From an uncultured Pirellula sp. (lineage in GTDB: Bacteria; Planctomycetota; Planctomycetia; Pirellulales; Pirellulaceae), in NCBI GenBank assembly GCA_903858115.1, contig CAIOHR010000073.1, positions 1 to 64,000 on the forward strand: a stretch of DNA of 64,000 nt, read 5' to 3'. The notes under the pieces were generated by a model, which worked only from the letters and a program-made list of their open reading frames with translations, did no database searches and was not told where the DNA came from. Each line of letters starts with the position of its first letter. Position 1 is the first letter of the stretch. Positions 43,288 through 53,241 of this stretch are shown in pieces. A program made the position numbers and the translations under genes.

Positions 43288-45915
43288 ATGTTGTCCGAAC
43301 GCCACCCGTTTCTCATCGCGCTTCCACGCAAAATCCGCTCCCAGGTCCGAATCGCCCGAGACCGATTTCCCATGGTTGGCTTGTTGGCGATCGCCGCAGT
43401 CTCGGTGGGAATCGAGCCCGTCTGCGGAGAAGTCTCCGTCATTGCATTCCTGGTGTCGTTTTTGTCCTTGACCCTATGGAACGTTCTTTCCTCGGGCAAG
43501 AAACATCATTCCGCAACGCCGCTGCTTCTTCTTTCCTTAGCACTCGCGACTTGTTTCAGTTTCTATCAAGGACGGCAGCGAAAGAGAGTTGAGGCCCAGG
43601 TTCGAAATTGGCAGTCCACGCTCGATCAGATTGGCACCGGCCTTTCCGGCGGACAATGGCAACCTGTGGCACTTCGTGGCTCCATCGAACAAGCCGTCAA
43701 GTATCGTCGAGCAACGGTTCTCAACGATGTATCCAATACAGCGGCTGCAGACCAAGCATCATCCGTTGATCCGACATCAACCGCAGTTCAACAGCTCGAC
43801 TGGCAGACCTTGACTCTTCTCGATGTCACCGAGGTGCGGACTGGAGCCATTTGGAAGCCGGTTTCCATGCGAGTCCCTCTCACCATCGACGAACGAGTCC
43901 CCAGTCTTTTGCCGGGGAATCGTGTCGAGGTTTATTGCCAATGGCGACTTCCCAGCGAGCCATCCAATCCGGGACAACGCGATGCGACACGTTACTTCGC
44001 AGATCTCGGCTATGCTGCACAAGCGAAAACGGAACGCTCGGAACAGATTGTTTTAGTCGGAAAGCCCGATTCATTTCGGATCGATCGAGTTCTCGCAAGG
44101 ATTTCCGGAACTGCGTTAAGTTCGATCGAACGACATGTTCCATTTGGGCAATCCACTCTCGCATGCGCTCTGATTCTTGGGCAACGCGACATGGCAGCTT
44201 GGCAACTGCAAGAAGAACTGCTTGCGACAGGTTCCATCCATATGCTCTCGATCTCCGGTATGCATATCGAGATGATATCTTCGGCCTTACTGGTCATTGG
44301 TGTCGTCGCGGGTTGGAAACGCACGTGGGTTTTACCGAGCGTCTGTATCATCATTTGGTGTTACGCCCTATTGTGCGGCGCCAATCCACCGGTGATACGG
44401 GCCGCCATTATGTTGACAGCGGCATTCATCGCGCAATGTATGAAGTGGCAATACTCTAGCTTAAACAACCTAGCCTTGGCCGGTTTGGTTCTGATGATGG
44501 ATCGCCCAAGCGTTCTTTTCGAAATCGGAACACAACTATCTTTCATGGCGGTCGCCGTGCTGATCGTGACCAGCGAGCGATTGATCAAAAGTCAGTCTCC
44601 TTTGCGATCGTTAATTGCCAATCGATCTGCAAAGCCTCAAAAGTGGTTCGCGATGTGTCGTAGTGTTCTCTGGGAGATGATACGCATGAGTTTTTGGGTT
44701 TGGTTCATCACGGCTCCTTTGGTTTGGACAGGTTTTCATGTGATCAGCCCGATCGCCATCCTGTTGAATCTATTCTTGTGGATTCCCATGCTAATCGCTT
44801 TAATCACGGGGCTCGGAATGATCTTTGCCGGTTGGATTTGGCCTGTAGGGGCATTGCTCGGATTGATATGCGGAATGCAACTTTGGATCGTCGACAAAGT
44901 TGTCGAGTACGGCGAACGAGTTCCATTTGGTCATTTCTGGTCACCCGCACCACCGATGCTTTGGCTTTACGGATTCTATGCCATCGGTATCGCGTGCACG
45001 GCCATGTTCGGAATTCGCAAAATCCGAGGCCGTCGAATTCTGCTCCGGTCGCTTGTGCTATGGTTCCTTTTGGGGCTGAGTTATCACCCGATTCGCAATC
45101 TCGCTCGCTTTCACCTGATCAACGCGGAAAGAATGACCCTCACATTTCTGGACGTAGGGCACGGTGCGCATCTTTGGATCGAAACACCCGACAACAAGCT
45201 CTGGTGCTACGACGCAGGCAGAATGGGCGACCACGAACGAAGCTATCGAACAATGGTGGATGCCCTTTGGGCGAATGGCCATTCCCAAATCGATACCTTG
45301 CTACTTTCTCACGCGGACGCCGATCACTTCAACGCGATGCCTGGCATTCTGCACCGTTTTTCTGCTCGCAGGTTCGTGACGACTCCACAAGTACTATCGC
45401 ATCCGGACCCATTGTTGGCAACGTTGACGACGAAGCTTCAATCCCTTTCTGTTCCAACCACGGAATGGAAACGAGGCGATTTCGAAGAGCACCCGCAATG
45501 GCAAGTGATGGTTCTCCATCCTCCTCCGACGGATGTTGGCCGAAATGATAATGCCAATAGCCTGTGCCTCGTCATCGAATATGCAGGTCGCAAGGTTTTC
45601 TTGCCGGGCGATCTCGAACCTCCTGGGACGGCGATGGTGCTGGCTCAACCATCCATGGATGTCGATGTATTGTTAGCACCGCATCATGGTTCATTGCATG
45701 CGCAAGCGGACAAGGTGCTGGAGTGGTGCGACCCCGACTTTGTTGTGATCAGTGGGTCGCAACGAGCGGTCACTCCGAAAGTGCTTGATATCTTTTCTAC
45801 CAAAGATAGAAAACTTTACGTGACTGCTAGAGACCATGCGGTTCGTATACATATCTTCAAGAATGGTGATATCCAAGTGCAAACCTGGCAGGGCGATTCT
45901 TGGCAAACAGAGTAA
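43288..45915 (+). CDS. comEC: DNA-uptake channel ComEC/Rec2
   Basis: An 875-residue membrane protein that forms the channel for single-stranded DNA during natural transformation. The N-terminal part has hydrophobic helices (MVGLLAIAAVSVG, VIAFLVSFLSLTLWN), then an OB-like region, then the competence domain (about 290-580, LACALILGQRDMAAWQLQEE and SIHMLSISGMHIEMISSAL). The C-terminal metallo-beta-lactamase-like domain has LTFLDVGHGAHLWIET, the metal-ligand motif LLSHADADHFNAMPGIL, FLPGDLEPPG and APHHGSLHA, so it appears intact. ATG 43288 follows the rpoD promoter region and lacks a clear Shine-Dalgarno site. Confidence 0.93.
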   Translation: MLSERHPFLIALPRKIRSQVRIARDRFPMVGLLAIAAVSVGIEPVCGEVSVIAFLVSFLSLTLWNVLSSGKKHHSATPLLLLSLALATCFSFYQGRQRKRVEAQVRNWQSTLDQIGTGLSGGQWQPVALRGSIEQAVKYRRATVLNDVSNTAAADQASSVDPTSTAVQQLDWQTLTLLDVTEVRTGAIWKPVSMRVPLTIDERVPSLLPGNRVEVYCQWRLPSEPSNPGQRDATRYFADLGYAAQAKTERSEQIVLVGKPDSFRIDRVLARISGTALSSIERHVPFGQSTLACALILGQRDMAAWQLQEELLATGSIHMLSISGMHIEMISSALLVIGVVAGWKRTWVLPSVCIIIWCYALLCGANPPVIRAAIMLTAAFIAQCMKWQYSSLNNLALAGLVLMMDRPSVLFEIGTQLSFMAVAVLIVTSERLIKSQSPLRSLIANRSAKPQKWFAMCRSVLWEMIRMSFWVWFITAPLVWTGFHVISPIAILLNLFLWIPMLIALITGLGMIFAGWIWPVGALLGLICGMQLWIVDKVVEYGERVPFGHFWSPAPPMLWLYGFYAIGIACTAMFGIRKIRGRRILLRSLVLWFLLGLSYHPIRNLARFHLINAERMTLTFLDVGHGAHLWIETPDNKLWCYDAGRMGDHERSYRTMVDALWANGHSQIDTLLLSHADADHFNAMPGILHRFSARRFVTTPQVLSHPDPLLATLTTKLQSLSVPTTEWKRGDFEEHPQWQVMVLHPPPTDVGRNDNANSLCLVIEYAGRKVFLPGDLEPPGTAMVLAQPSMDVDVLLAPHHGSLHAQADKVLEWCDPDFVVISGSQRAVTPKVLDIFSTKDRKLYVTARDHAVRIHIFKNGDIQVQTWQGDSWQTE

Positions 45916-45935
45916 TCAATAACAGCGTAGTCGAA

Positions 45936-46850
45936 CTACCAAGTCTCAGGATAGATGACGAACTCGATTCTGCGATTGGCGGATCGCCCCGCAGGAGATT
46001 GGTTGTCGCCGATCGGATAGTTTTCACCATGAGCCAACGTAAACAATTGGGCGATTGGTAACTGATTGCGACGAGTGAGATGTTCCAACACAGCATTGGA
46101 CTGTGCTGCTGCCAATTGATGGCTCGTCGTGTATGTTCCGCCATAGAGAGGACTATTGTCTGTGTGTCCCTCGATAGAAATTCGTTGACGTCGGTAGTCT
46201 GCCGTAATCGTTGATGCAATGCGATCTAGTATACTGGAGGCTGAAGGGGTCAGTTGTGCAGTACCTGCTTGAAACAGCTGATCGGCGGGAACTCGAACAC
46301 GAATCACTCCATCGTCGTCCTCGACCGTTAAACCAAGCTCGCGAATGGAGCCCGCATTGACTCGACTGCTGGTGTTTGCCGTTAGCTTTGCACCACCGCG
46401 TCGTTGAGTTGCGGTTTCGATTCCTTGGACCCGTTCCGCCATATTGCGAAGTTGTTGTGTGGACTGTGCTGCTGCTAGCCGCGATCCTTGGAGTTGATTA
46501 TTGACTTCCGCGAGTTGGCGTTGCATCAATTCGGATCGTTCTTTGAACAACTGCATCTGCTGTTGCGATTGAGCCAACTGGGTCGTCAACTGTCGGTTGT
46601 TGTCATCGAGCAGTTTGGCCCGTCGTTCCACTTCAGCTAATTGCGCACTGAATTGTTGTTGCATATCCGGAGCCCCCGTCGGATTGGCCAGCGTAAAGCC
46701 AGAAGGGCTAGGCGTCAGGTACGGATTGCTTCGATTGCAACCGAAAGACAATGGCAGCAACATCGCAACGCAAAGCATCCACCAGGTTGAGTTCCAACTG
46801 GCTTTCGCGTTCTTTTTGCTAGCATTGAAAACGAAGTACCACGCGTTCAT
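45936..46850 (-). CDS. OmpA-like peptidoglycan-binding lipoprotein
   Basis: A 304-residue lipoprotein: the N-terminal signal ends in MLLPLSFGCNRS. A Gln-rich, coiled-coil region (about 60-150, LTTQLAQSQQQMQLFKERSE) follows and the last 120 residues form an OmpA/MotB C-terminal domain: IRVRVPADQLFQAGTAQLTP, the peptidoglycan-contact segment SIEGHTDNSPLYGG and RRIEFVIYPETW. It would anchor the envelope to peptidoglycan. ATG 46850 was chosen; there is no strong Shine-Dalgarno site and an ATG 24 codons downstream would give a more usual signal length. It converges with comEC at 45915. Confidence 0.85.
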   Translation of the reverse strand: MNAWYFVFNASKKNAKASWNSTWWMLCVAMLLPLSFGCNRSNPYLTPSPSGFTLANPTGAPDMQQQFSAQLAEVERRAKLLDDNNRQLTTQLAQSQQQMQLFKERSELMQRQLAEVNNQLQGSRLAAAQSTQQLRNMAERVQGIETATQRRGGAKLTANTSSRVNAGSIRELGLTVEDDDGVIRVRVPADQLFQAGTAQLTPSASSILDRIASTITADYRRQRISIEGHTDNSPLYGGTYTTSHQLAAAQSNAVLEHLTRRNQLPIAQLFTLAHGENYPIGDNQSPAGRSANRRIEFVIYPETW

Positions 46851-46950
46851 GCTAACGCTGATATCAATTCTGACCTTAAGCGGCAAGGCTGAAGTAGAAG
46901 ATCTAGCAGAAAGAAGAAAACGCGGAGCGGGCTGCTATCGGGCGCACGGA

Positions 46951-47134
46951 TCTGAACGCCGGAGGCGTGGCAGTTAACAGCCTGGGGTCCCAACCCCAGG
47001 TGCACTAGCAATACGAGGTTTTCTGCCCTGAAGGAGCGACAGAAGCATGATGAAGAAAAGACAGTTCTTTCGCTAGCTTACCCGGGGTTGCACGGTTGCA
47101 CCCCGGGCTATTTCATGCCGCCCAACCAGGGCTA
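46951..47134. repeat. Second REP-like cluster, related to the transposase-flanking arrays
   Basis: This region has CTGAACGCCGGAGGCGTGGCA (broken by position here), CCTGGGGTCCCAACCCCAGG, CTGCCCTGAAGGAGCGACAG and CCCGGGGTTGCACGGTTGCA, the same families as at 33707-34980, in part in the opposite orientation. It sits in the intergenic region between the OmpA-like and sufS genes, without a transposase, so it may have been mobilised in trans. Confidence 0.65.
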
Positions 47135-47178
47135 AAATCCAGCAAGCCATTTCGTTCGCAAGGCAACAAGCCGGGGCG

Positions 47179-48855
47179 CTACACTGAATCCTTCACAGCG
47201 GCAATCAAACGATCAACTTCGCCTATGGAATTGTAAAAATAGAAGCTTGCTCGGCAAGTGACAGACACCTCGAGCTTCGAGTGCAATGGCATTGCGCAGT
47301 GATGCCCTACTCGAATCGCGATTCCACGAGCGTCCAGCAACCGGGCAATCTGTTCTCCATGAATGCCGCTTATTGCAAAGGAAACAATGCCACATTTTTT
47401 TGCGCGAGGCGGCGAAAAAATTCGTATCCGGGGAATTGACGACAATCCTTCGATCGCGCGATCGGCGAGGAGGTTTTCATGTTCCAGTATACGCTCCGAC
47501 CCAATCGTCGTTAAATATTCGATAGCACTCTTCAGAGAGATGATCTCAACGATTGCCGGTGTACCTGCTTCGAACTTGTGAGGCAGCCCCGCTTCCGTAA
47601 ATCCGTCAAAGGTCACCGACTTGATCATGTTTCCACCGCCTTGCCAACTCGGCATCTTCTCGAGCAATGCACGCTTCCCGTAACAAACACCAACTCCAGT
47701 GCTTGCCAACATTTTGTGCCCGCTGAAGACTACAAAATCTGCGTCCCATTCGATAACATCCAACATGCCGTGCGGGACCGATTGAGCAGCATCCACCAAG
47801 ACCACAGCATTCAATCGATGGGTTGCCTCGCAGATCTCTCGAATGGGATTGATCGTACCCAGTACGTTGGAAACCGCAGTACAAGCGACGATGCGTGTCT
47901 TCTCATTCAACAAACGGTGAAAGGCTTCTAAGTCGAGCGTATAGTCATCGCGGATCGGAACCCAACGAATAACGCACCCCAGTTCTGCACAGAGTTGTTG
48001 CCAGGGGACAATGTTCGAATGGTGCTCCATCTCGGTCAACAGTATCTCATCGCCAGGCCTCAGGTTCGATCGACCCCATGTCTGAGCAACTAGATTCACT
48101 GAAGCGGTTGTTCCCGCGGTGAAGATGATTTCGTCCGGAGAACATGCGTTGATGTACTGCTGAACCGCAAGTCGACTTGCTTCAATCTTCTCGGTCGTCA
48201 TCCCGGCCCATTCATGACCGGAACGATGGACGTTTGCATAGTGCTGCTGATAAACGGAGTTCATCGCGTCGATCACCACTTGCGGTCGTTGCGACGATGC
48301 CGCATTATCCAGATAGGCCACTGGTAAACCCGAACTATGAGGCCCTTCCAGCACAGGAAAATCGCTGCGGATATCTGCCAGTCGATCGGAGACAGGACCG
48401 AAATCTGAACGATCACAGAAAGCAACACGCGATGCTGGTTCGCTTTTAATAAGCTTCCCTGCAGCGTACTCGCGGATCTGCTTGATCATCGAGTTCAATC
48501 CATTGCTGCGAAGCGGGGACAAAAAGCTTTTCAGATTTAGTCCATCGAAAATCTTTTCAATGGGAAGATCGACCACTTCCTGTGCGGTACGTCCCGAGTA
48601 CGCAGATACCAGCACTGCTGCCAGTCCACGGACCATCGGTGCATCGCTCGTTGCCTGAAATTGAAACGTTGCTCCATCCCACTGAGGAACGACCCAGACC
48701 ATGCTTTGGCAACCGACGACACGGAACTCTTCGGTGCAGTAGTCTTTAGGGAATTCTGGTAACGACTGTCCCAATTCGATCAAGAACTGAATACGCTCTT
48801 CAGGCGTCTCCAGATCTTGAAACTCTTCAATGAGTTCTTCCAGAAGAACGGACAT
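47179..48855 (-). CDS. sufS: SufE-SufS fusion: cysteine desulfurase with its sulfur acceptor
   Basis: A 558-residue protein in which a SufE domain is fused to the N-terminus of a SufS cysteine desulfurase. SufE (about 1-140) starts LLEELIEEFQDLETPEERIQ and has the sulfur-accepting Cys in FRVVGCQSMVWV. SufS (about 165-558) has YLDNAASSQRP, HRSGHEWAG, the PLP lysine in VVFSGHKMLASTGVGV, and the active-site Cys in RVGHHCAMPLHSK. In most bacteria these are separate proteins that pass persulfide sulfur from SufS to SufE to SufB. Fusion would tether the pair. ATG 48855 is five bases after the sufT-like gene, the last gene of the suf operon. Confidence 0.93.
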   Translation of the reverse strand: MSVLLEELIEEFQDLETPEERIQFLIELGQSLPEFPKDYCTEEFRVVGCQSMVWVVPQWDGATFQFQATSDAPMVRGLAAVLVSAYSGRTAQEVVDLPIEKIFDGLNLKSFLSPLRSNGLNSMIKQIREYAAGKLIKSEPASRVAFCDRSDFGPVSDRLADIRSDFPVLEGPHSSGLPVAYLDNAASSQRPQVVIDAMNSVYQQHYANVHRSGHEWAGMTTEKIEASRLAVQQYINACSPDEIIFTAGTTASVNLVAQTWGRSNLRPGDEILLTEMEHHSNIVPWQQLCAELGCVIRWVPIRDDYTLDLEAFHRLLNEKTRIVACTAVSNVLGTINPIREICEATHRLNAVVLVDAAQSVPHGMLDVIEWDADFVVFSGHKMLASTGVGVCYGKRALLEKMPSWQGGGNMIKSVTFDGFTEAGLPHKFEAGTPAIVEIISLKSAIEYLTTIGSERILEHENLLADRAIEGLSSIPRIRIFSPPRAKKCGIVSFAISGIHGEQIARLLDARGIAIRVGHHCAMPLHSKLEVSVTCRASFYFYNSIGEVDRLIAAVKDSV

Positions 48856-48860
48856 GAACT

Positions 48861-49175
48861 TTAGAATATTCCTAACTGATCGCGAGCGTCTTCGGTCATT
48901 CGTTCTGGCGTCCATGGAGGATCCATCACGACCTTGATATCGACTGCGCCGACACCTTCGATAGCTTCGATGACTTGGCGACTGTTCGCCACCAGCTGTG
49001 GTCCCGCTGGGCACATCGGACTGGTCATGGTCATTTCCACATTGACGTTCAGTTTTTCGTTTTCACCGGGTTGGATGTCGACGACGTAAATCAATCCGAG
49101 GTCAACGATGTTGACGAAAAGCTCGGGGTCGATGACTAGTTTCAGTTGTTCTCGAACGTGGTCTTCAGTAATCAT
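48861..49175 (-). CDS. sufT: SufT-like MIP18/DUF59 family protein
   Basis: A 104-residue protein of the DUF59/MIP18 family, with VREQLKLVIDPELFVNIVDL, GLIYVVDI, the Cys in TMTSPMCPAGPQLVANSR and DPPWTPERMTEDAR, all typical. SufT proteins help in Fe-S maturation under high demand. It lies between the Rieske and sufE-sufS genes of the suf operon with very short gaps. Confidence 0.92.
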   Translation of the reverse strand: MITEDHVREQLKLVIDPELFVNIVDLGLIYVVDIQPGENEKLNVNVEMTMTSPMCPAGPQLVANSRQVIEAIEGVGAVDIKVVMDPPWTPERMTEDARDQLGIF

Positions 49176-49210
49176 AGTTCTCGGATCGATCCAATAATGA
49201 TGGAATAACT

Positions 49211-49519
49211 CTAGTCTACCAATTGTACGAATACCTTGCCATCTTCAACCTTTACCTCATGCGACAAGGTGGCTTCGGTGGCAGGCATAGTCAATGCATT
49301 TCCAGTGCGCAAATCAAACTTGGCACCGTGCCGCGGGCAAGCGATACAGTTACCATCCACTTCGCCATCGCCAAGAGTGCCACCATCATGCGTGCACAAA
49401 TCCTCGATGCAGTAGACTTCGCCTTCAATGAGTGTGACGACCACAAATCGGTCATCGACCTCCATCGTCTTGGGGAGGTTGGGTGCAAGGCTAGCTAGGT
49501 CACAAACAAAATGAAACAC
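49211..49519 (-). CDS. Rieske-type ferredoxin in suf operon
   Basis: A 102-residue protein with a Rieske 2Fe-2S domain: the cluster ligands are in CIEDLCTHDGGTLGDGE and CIACPRHGAKFDL (Cys-X-His and Cys-X2-His). The domain is complete and has no transmembrane segment, so it is soluble, like the small Rieske ferredoxins of dioxygenases. Such ferredoxins are often found in suf operons, where they may transfer electrons to Fe-S assembly, but this role is not proven. It follows sufD by about 75 bases. Confidence 0.92.
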   Translation of the reverse strand: MFHFVCDLASLAPNLPKTMEVDDRFVVVTLIEGEVYCIEDLCTHDGGTLGDGEVDGNCIACPRHGAKFDLRTGNALTMPATEATLSHEVKVEDGKVFVQLVD

Positions 49520-49595
49520 GATAAAGAAATTCTAGGGTTTGGGATAAATTCTTTGCCTGACGTTTTAGACAGGAACGAAAGACAAAACGTGCAGA

Positions 49596-50921
49596 CTACT
49601 CATACTGTCGAACTTGTCGGGCGATCGCTTTTCCGAGGGCCTCTCGCACCGACTCGATCGTGATCCGATCGAAGATCTGCTGGAAGAACCCAGTGACAAT
49701 CATCAAGATCGCCTCTTGGCGAGTGAATCCTCTCGATCGAGCGTAGAAGATTAACTCTTCGTCGACACGTCCACTCGTACTACCATGAGTGCATCGCACA
49801 TCATCTGCTTTGATTTCCAAGCCTGGGATGGAGTCTGCTCGAGCTGTGTCGCTGAGCATGAGATTATCATTCCGTTGATAACCATCTGTCTTGTCCGCAC
49901 CTTCATCGACTTTGATCATTCCTCTCCAAACCGTTCGAGAACGGTCTTGAAGCACCGACTTGTAAAGGAAGTCGCTGGTGCAATGCGGTGCGCAGTGACG
50001 TTGGATCGTGTTGTAAGTCAAATGCTGACGATCTCGAGTGAACATTACTCCGTTCACAAAGCTTCTCGCTCCTGGAGCTACCATCTCTACTTGTTGATCT
50101 ACCTGGGCAAAGCGAGAGCCCATCGCAGCAAGTGTCCATTGTAGCGTCGCATCTTGCCCAACGCTGGCTCGTTTGTGAGCGAAGTGCCATACCTTCTGCC
50201 CCCAATCTTGCAAACTCACATAACGCAAATTCGAACGGGCTCCCAAGATCAATTCCACGCCGCCGCAAAACATTCCACTTCCTTGCTCCGTTGCGCTGCT
50301 GCACTCGGTCAAGACCGTCGCTTCTGCACCTTCTTCCAAGATGACGAGCGTATGCGACAAATCGGAACCGCCATCCGTCATGGATGCATGAATGTGCAAC
50401 GGCTTTTCAATGATGACGTTGCGAGGAACATAAAGCAAATAGCCGTCGGACCACATCGCAACCTGCAACGCAGCGAATCGATCGGCCGATTGGTCGATCA
50501 GTGTATGAAGATACTTTTTCACGAGTTCTGGTTTCTCACGACTCAATCGGGACAGCGAGCCAAACAGAACACCTTTCGCCTTGAGCGATTCCTCTAGTTC
50601 TTCAGCGATAACGATCCCGTTCACAGAGCGTACCGAACCGGCAATCTCCACACCTTCCAACAAATGGACAGGCGCGTTGAGAGTCGATTGTGTTTCGGTC
50701 TCGTGTGCCATCGAGTACTTTTCGATTCGGAATCCACGCAAATCGGAACGCATCCAATTTTCGCTACGGGGGTTAGGCCAACCCATCGTCTCAAACTCGG
50801 CATAAGCTGCTTTGCGTGCATCAGCCAACCAAATTGGATCGATACGCTTCGCTAGAAAATCATCGAAACCCTGTCGATCAAATTTGCCTAGACCTACTTT
50901 GTGCTCAGTCACCACACTCAT
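49596..50921 (-). CDS. sufD: Fe-S cluster assembly protein SufD
   Basis: A 441-residue protein of the SufB/SufD family. It begins with an N-terminal helical domain (GLGKFDRQGFDDFLAKRIDP, WLADARKAAYAEFETMGWPN, RSENWMRSDLRGF) and continues as the right-handed beta-helix core; the C-terminus has DDVRCTHGSTSGRVDEELIF and YARSRGFTRQEAILMIVTGF, the SufD consensus. It forms the scaffold complex SufBC2D with SufB and SufC. It follows sufB by a single base (TAACATG), so they are cotranslated. Confidence 0.95.
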   Translation of the reverse strand: MSVVTEHKVGLGKFDRQGFDDFLAKRIDPIWLADARKAAYAEFETMGWPNPRSENWMRSDLRGFRIEKYSMAHETETQSTLNAPVHLLEGVEIAGSVRSVNGIVIAEELEESLKAKGVLFGSLSRLSREKPELVKKYLHTLIDQSADRFAALQVAMWSDGYLLYVPRNVIIEKPLHIHASMTDGGSDLSHTLVILEEGAEATVLTECSSATEQGSGMFCGGVELILGARSNLRYVSLQDWGQKVWHFAHKRASVGQDATLQWTLAAMGSRFAQVDQQVEMVAPGARSFVNGVMFTRDRQHLTYNTIQRHCAPHCTSDFLYKSVLQDRSRTVWRGMIKVDEGADKTDGYQRNDNLMLSDTARADSIPGLEIKADDVRCTHGSTSGRVDEELIFYARSRGFTRQEAILMIVTGFFQQIFDRITIESVREALGKAIARQVRQYE

Positions 50922-50922
50922 G

Positions 50923-52332
50923 TTAACCCACCGATCCTTCCATCTGCAATTGGATCAGTCGGTTCATTTCAACCGCATACTCCATTGGCAGTTCCTTGAC
51001 CAATGGCTCGATGAATCCGTTGACGATCATCGTGCTCGCTTCGGCTTCCGACAACCCTCGACTCATCAAGTAGAACATCTGCTCTTCACCGATTCGCGAG
51101 ACGCTCGCTTCGTGGCCTACGCTTACATCTTGCTCTAGTATCTCGATGTAAGGATAGGTATCGCTGCGGCTCTTGGGGTCCAATATTAACGCATCGCAAA
51201 CAACGTTGCACTTCGACTTCTTGGCATCTTTCTCAACCTTGACCAAACCACGATAACTGCTTCGACCACCATTCTTGGAGATCGATTTGCTTATGATTTG
51301 GCCAGTGGTATTAGGAGCGCAATGCACAAGCTTAGCTCCCGCGTCTTGGTGCTGTCCTTTCGATGCGAAAGCGATCGAAAGAATCTCACCGCGTGCGCCA
51401 GGCTCCATCATGTAAACTGCGGGATACTTCATCGTCAGTTTGCTACCCAGGTTGCCGTCTACCCATTCCATGGTTGCATCCGCATAGGCCACAGCTCGCT
51501 TGGTGACCAAGTTATAGATGTTGTTTGCCCAGTTTTGAATCGTGGTATAACGGCATCGGCTTCCACGCTTGCAAATGATCTCCACCACGGCAGAGTGAAG
51601 TGATTCGGAGGAATACATCGGAGCCGTGCAACCCTCGACATAGTGCACGCTGGCTCCCTCGTCTACGATGATCAGGGTGCGTTCGAATTGCCCCATGTTC
51701 TCCGCGTTGATACGGAAATACGCTTGAAGCGGGAACTCAATTTTCACTCCTTTCGGGACGTAAATAAAGGAACCGCCCGACCACACGGCTGAATTGAGTG
51801 CAGCAAATTTGTTGTCGGTCGATGGGATGATCGTTCCGAAATACTCGCGAACCAAATCAGGATGCTCTTTGATCGCAGTATCCGTATCGGTGAAGATCAC
51901 ACCTTGGTTTGCAAGGTCTTCCTTCAATGAGCCGTAGACCACTTCGCTTTCGAATTGAGCTTTCACGCCAGACAGGAACTTGCGTTCTGCTTCGGGAATG
52001 CCAAGCTTCTCGAACGTGTCTTTGATTTCCTGAGGCACTTCGTCCCAAGTGCGGCCTTGTTTATCGGTCGGCTTGAGATAGTAAAAAATGTCTTGAAAAT
52101 CGATATCGATATCGCCACCCCACGTCGGCATCGGCTTGGCATGGAAAATATCCAATGCCTTGAGGCGGTACTGACGCATCCACTCGGGTTCGCCCTTCAT
52201 CTCTGAGATTTGGTTGACAATTTCCGCATCGATTCCTTTGCGGGCCTTGAACACGGCTTTGCTTTCCGTGCGAAAATCGTACTTGTTGATTTCGCCGAAC
52301 TCGTCCGTGGATGCAGCTAAGTCTGTTGACAT
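50923..52332 (-). CDS. sufB: Fe-S cluster assembly protein SufB
   Basis: A 469-residue SufB, the scaffold subunit on which nascent clusters form. It has [78 protein letters not shown] and ENG-type C-terminal [20 protein letters not shown], all characteristic. The length is typical. It is the third gene of the suf operon: sufR, sufC, sufB, sufD. Confidence 0.97.
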   Translation of the reverse strand: MSTDLAASTDEFGEINKYDFRTESKAVFKARKGIDAEIVNQISEMKGEPEWMRQYRLKALDIFHAKPMPTWGGDIDIDFQDIFYYLKPTDKQGRTWDEVPQEIKDTFEKLGIPEAERKFLSGVKAQFESEVVYGSLKEDLANQGVIFTDTDTAIKEHPDLVREYFGTIIPSTDNKFAALNSAVWSGGSFIYVPKGVKIEFPLQAYFRINAENMGQFERTLIIVDEGASVHYVEGCTAPMYSSESLHSAVVEIICKRGSRCRYTTIQNWANNIYNLVTKRAVAYADATMEWVDGNLGSKLTMKYPAVYMMEPGARGEILSIAFASKGQHQDAGAKLVHCAPNTTGQIISKSISKNGGRSSYRGLVKVEKDAKKSKCNVVCDALILDPKSRSDTYPYIEILEQDVSVGHEASVSRIGEEQMFYLMSRGLSEAEASTMIVNGFIEPLVKELPMEYAVEMNRLIQLQMEGSVG

Positions 52333-52380
52333 GATTATCTTCTTGGTAGGTTATTTGAATCGTTGATGGAAAGTTTCTGC

Positions 52381-53202
52381 TTAAACAGAGACGGTTTCTT
52401 CTTTAGCAATCATCTGCTGGTTGGCTGCGTCGGCATCTGGGTAGGCCGCTCGAATGCGCTCATAACCGTGATCGTGAAGTTCGCGTGCCAACTCTGCACC
52501 ACCTGTTTCCACAATCCTGCCTCCCAACATCACGTGGGTGTATTGCGGTGGATTGTGTTCCAGCAACTTATCGTGGTGCGTAATGATCAGTAGGCCCATT
52601 TTGTCTTTGCCGATTTCCGCAATCGAAGCACTAGCCAACCGCACTGCATCCGCATCTAGACCGCTATCCGTCTCATCCAATATCGAAAACTTGGGCGAGA
52701 GCATGGCCATCGTCAAGATTTCGGACCGCTTCATTTCACCACCCGAGAACCCATCGTTTACGTAACGGCGAGCAAACTCGGGATCTATCTTGAGTTGTTC
52801 CATCTTGGATTTGAGTTCCTTTCGAAACTCTCGCATTGGAATCAGATCTTCACCTTCCTTGCGGTCAGGACGCCGGACATTGGTCGCTGCGTGTCGCAAG
52901 AAATCAGCCGTCTTTACACCGGGTATGGCAACCGGACGTTGGAAAGCCATGAAGATACCAGCACGAGCACGTTGGTCCGCTTCCCATTCCGTGATATCTA
53001 CGCCATCGAGCGTGATCGATCCCTCTGTGATCTCATAGTTTGGATGGCCAGCGATCGCCAATCCTAGCGTGCTCTTGCCCGACCCGTTCGGTCCCATCAA
53101 CGCGTGTATTTCGCCGTAATTCAAGGTGAGATTCACCCCGCGAAGAATTGCTTTTCCTTCGACAGAGACATGGAGATTTTCAATCTTAAGTGTATGAGAC
53201 AT
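52381..53202 (-). CDS. sufC: Fe-S assembly ABC ATPase SufC
   Basis: A 273-residue ABC ATPase that powers the SufBC2D complex. Walker A is LMGPNGSGKSTLGLAIAG, the signature FSGGEMKRSEIL, Walker B FSILDETDSGLDADAV and the H-loop LLIITHHDKLLE. The remaining sequence (SLNYGEIHALMGP) fits SufC. It lies 39 bases after sufR and 48 bases before sufB. Confidence 0.97.
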   Translation of the reverse strand: MSHTLKIENLHVSVEGKAILRGVNLTLNYGEIHALMGPNGSGKSTLGLAIAGHPNYEITEGSITLDGVDITEWEADQRARAGIFMAFQRPVAIPGVKTADFLRHAATNVRRPDRKEGEDLIPMREFRKELKSKMEQLKIDPEFARRYVNDGFSGGEMKRSEILTMAMLSPKFSILDETDSGLDADAVRLASASIAEIGKDKMGLLIITHHDKLLEHNPPQYTHVMLGGRIVETGGAELARELHDHGYERIRAAYPDADAANQQMIAKEETVSV

Positions 53203-53241
53203 TCTCTTTAGTTCTATTTGCTTTGAAGCGATGAAAACGAG

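Noticed and set aside
44694..45548. 284-codon frame inside comEC in another frame
   Set aside because: It is Arg/Ser/His-rich without hydrophobic pattern, and comEC motifs cover the whole region.
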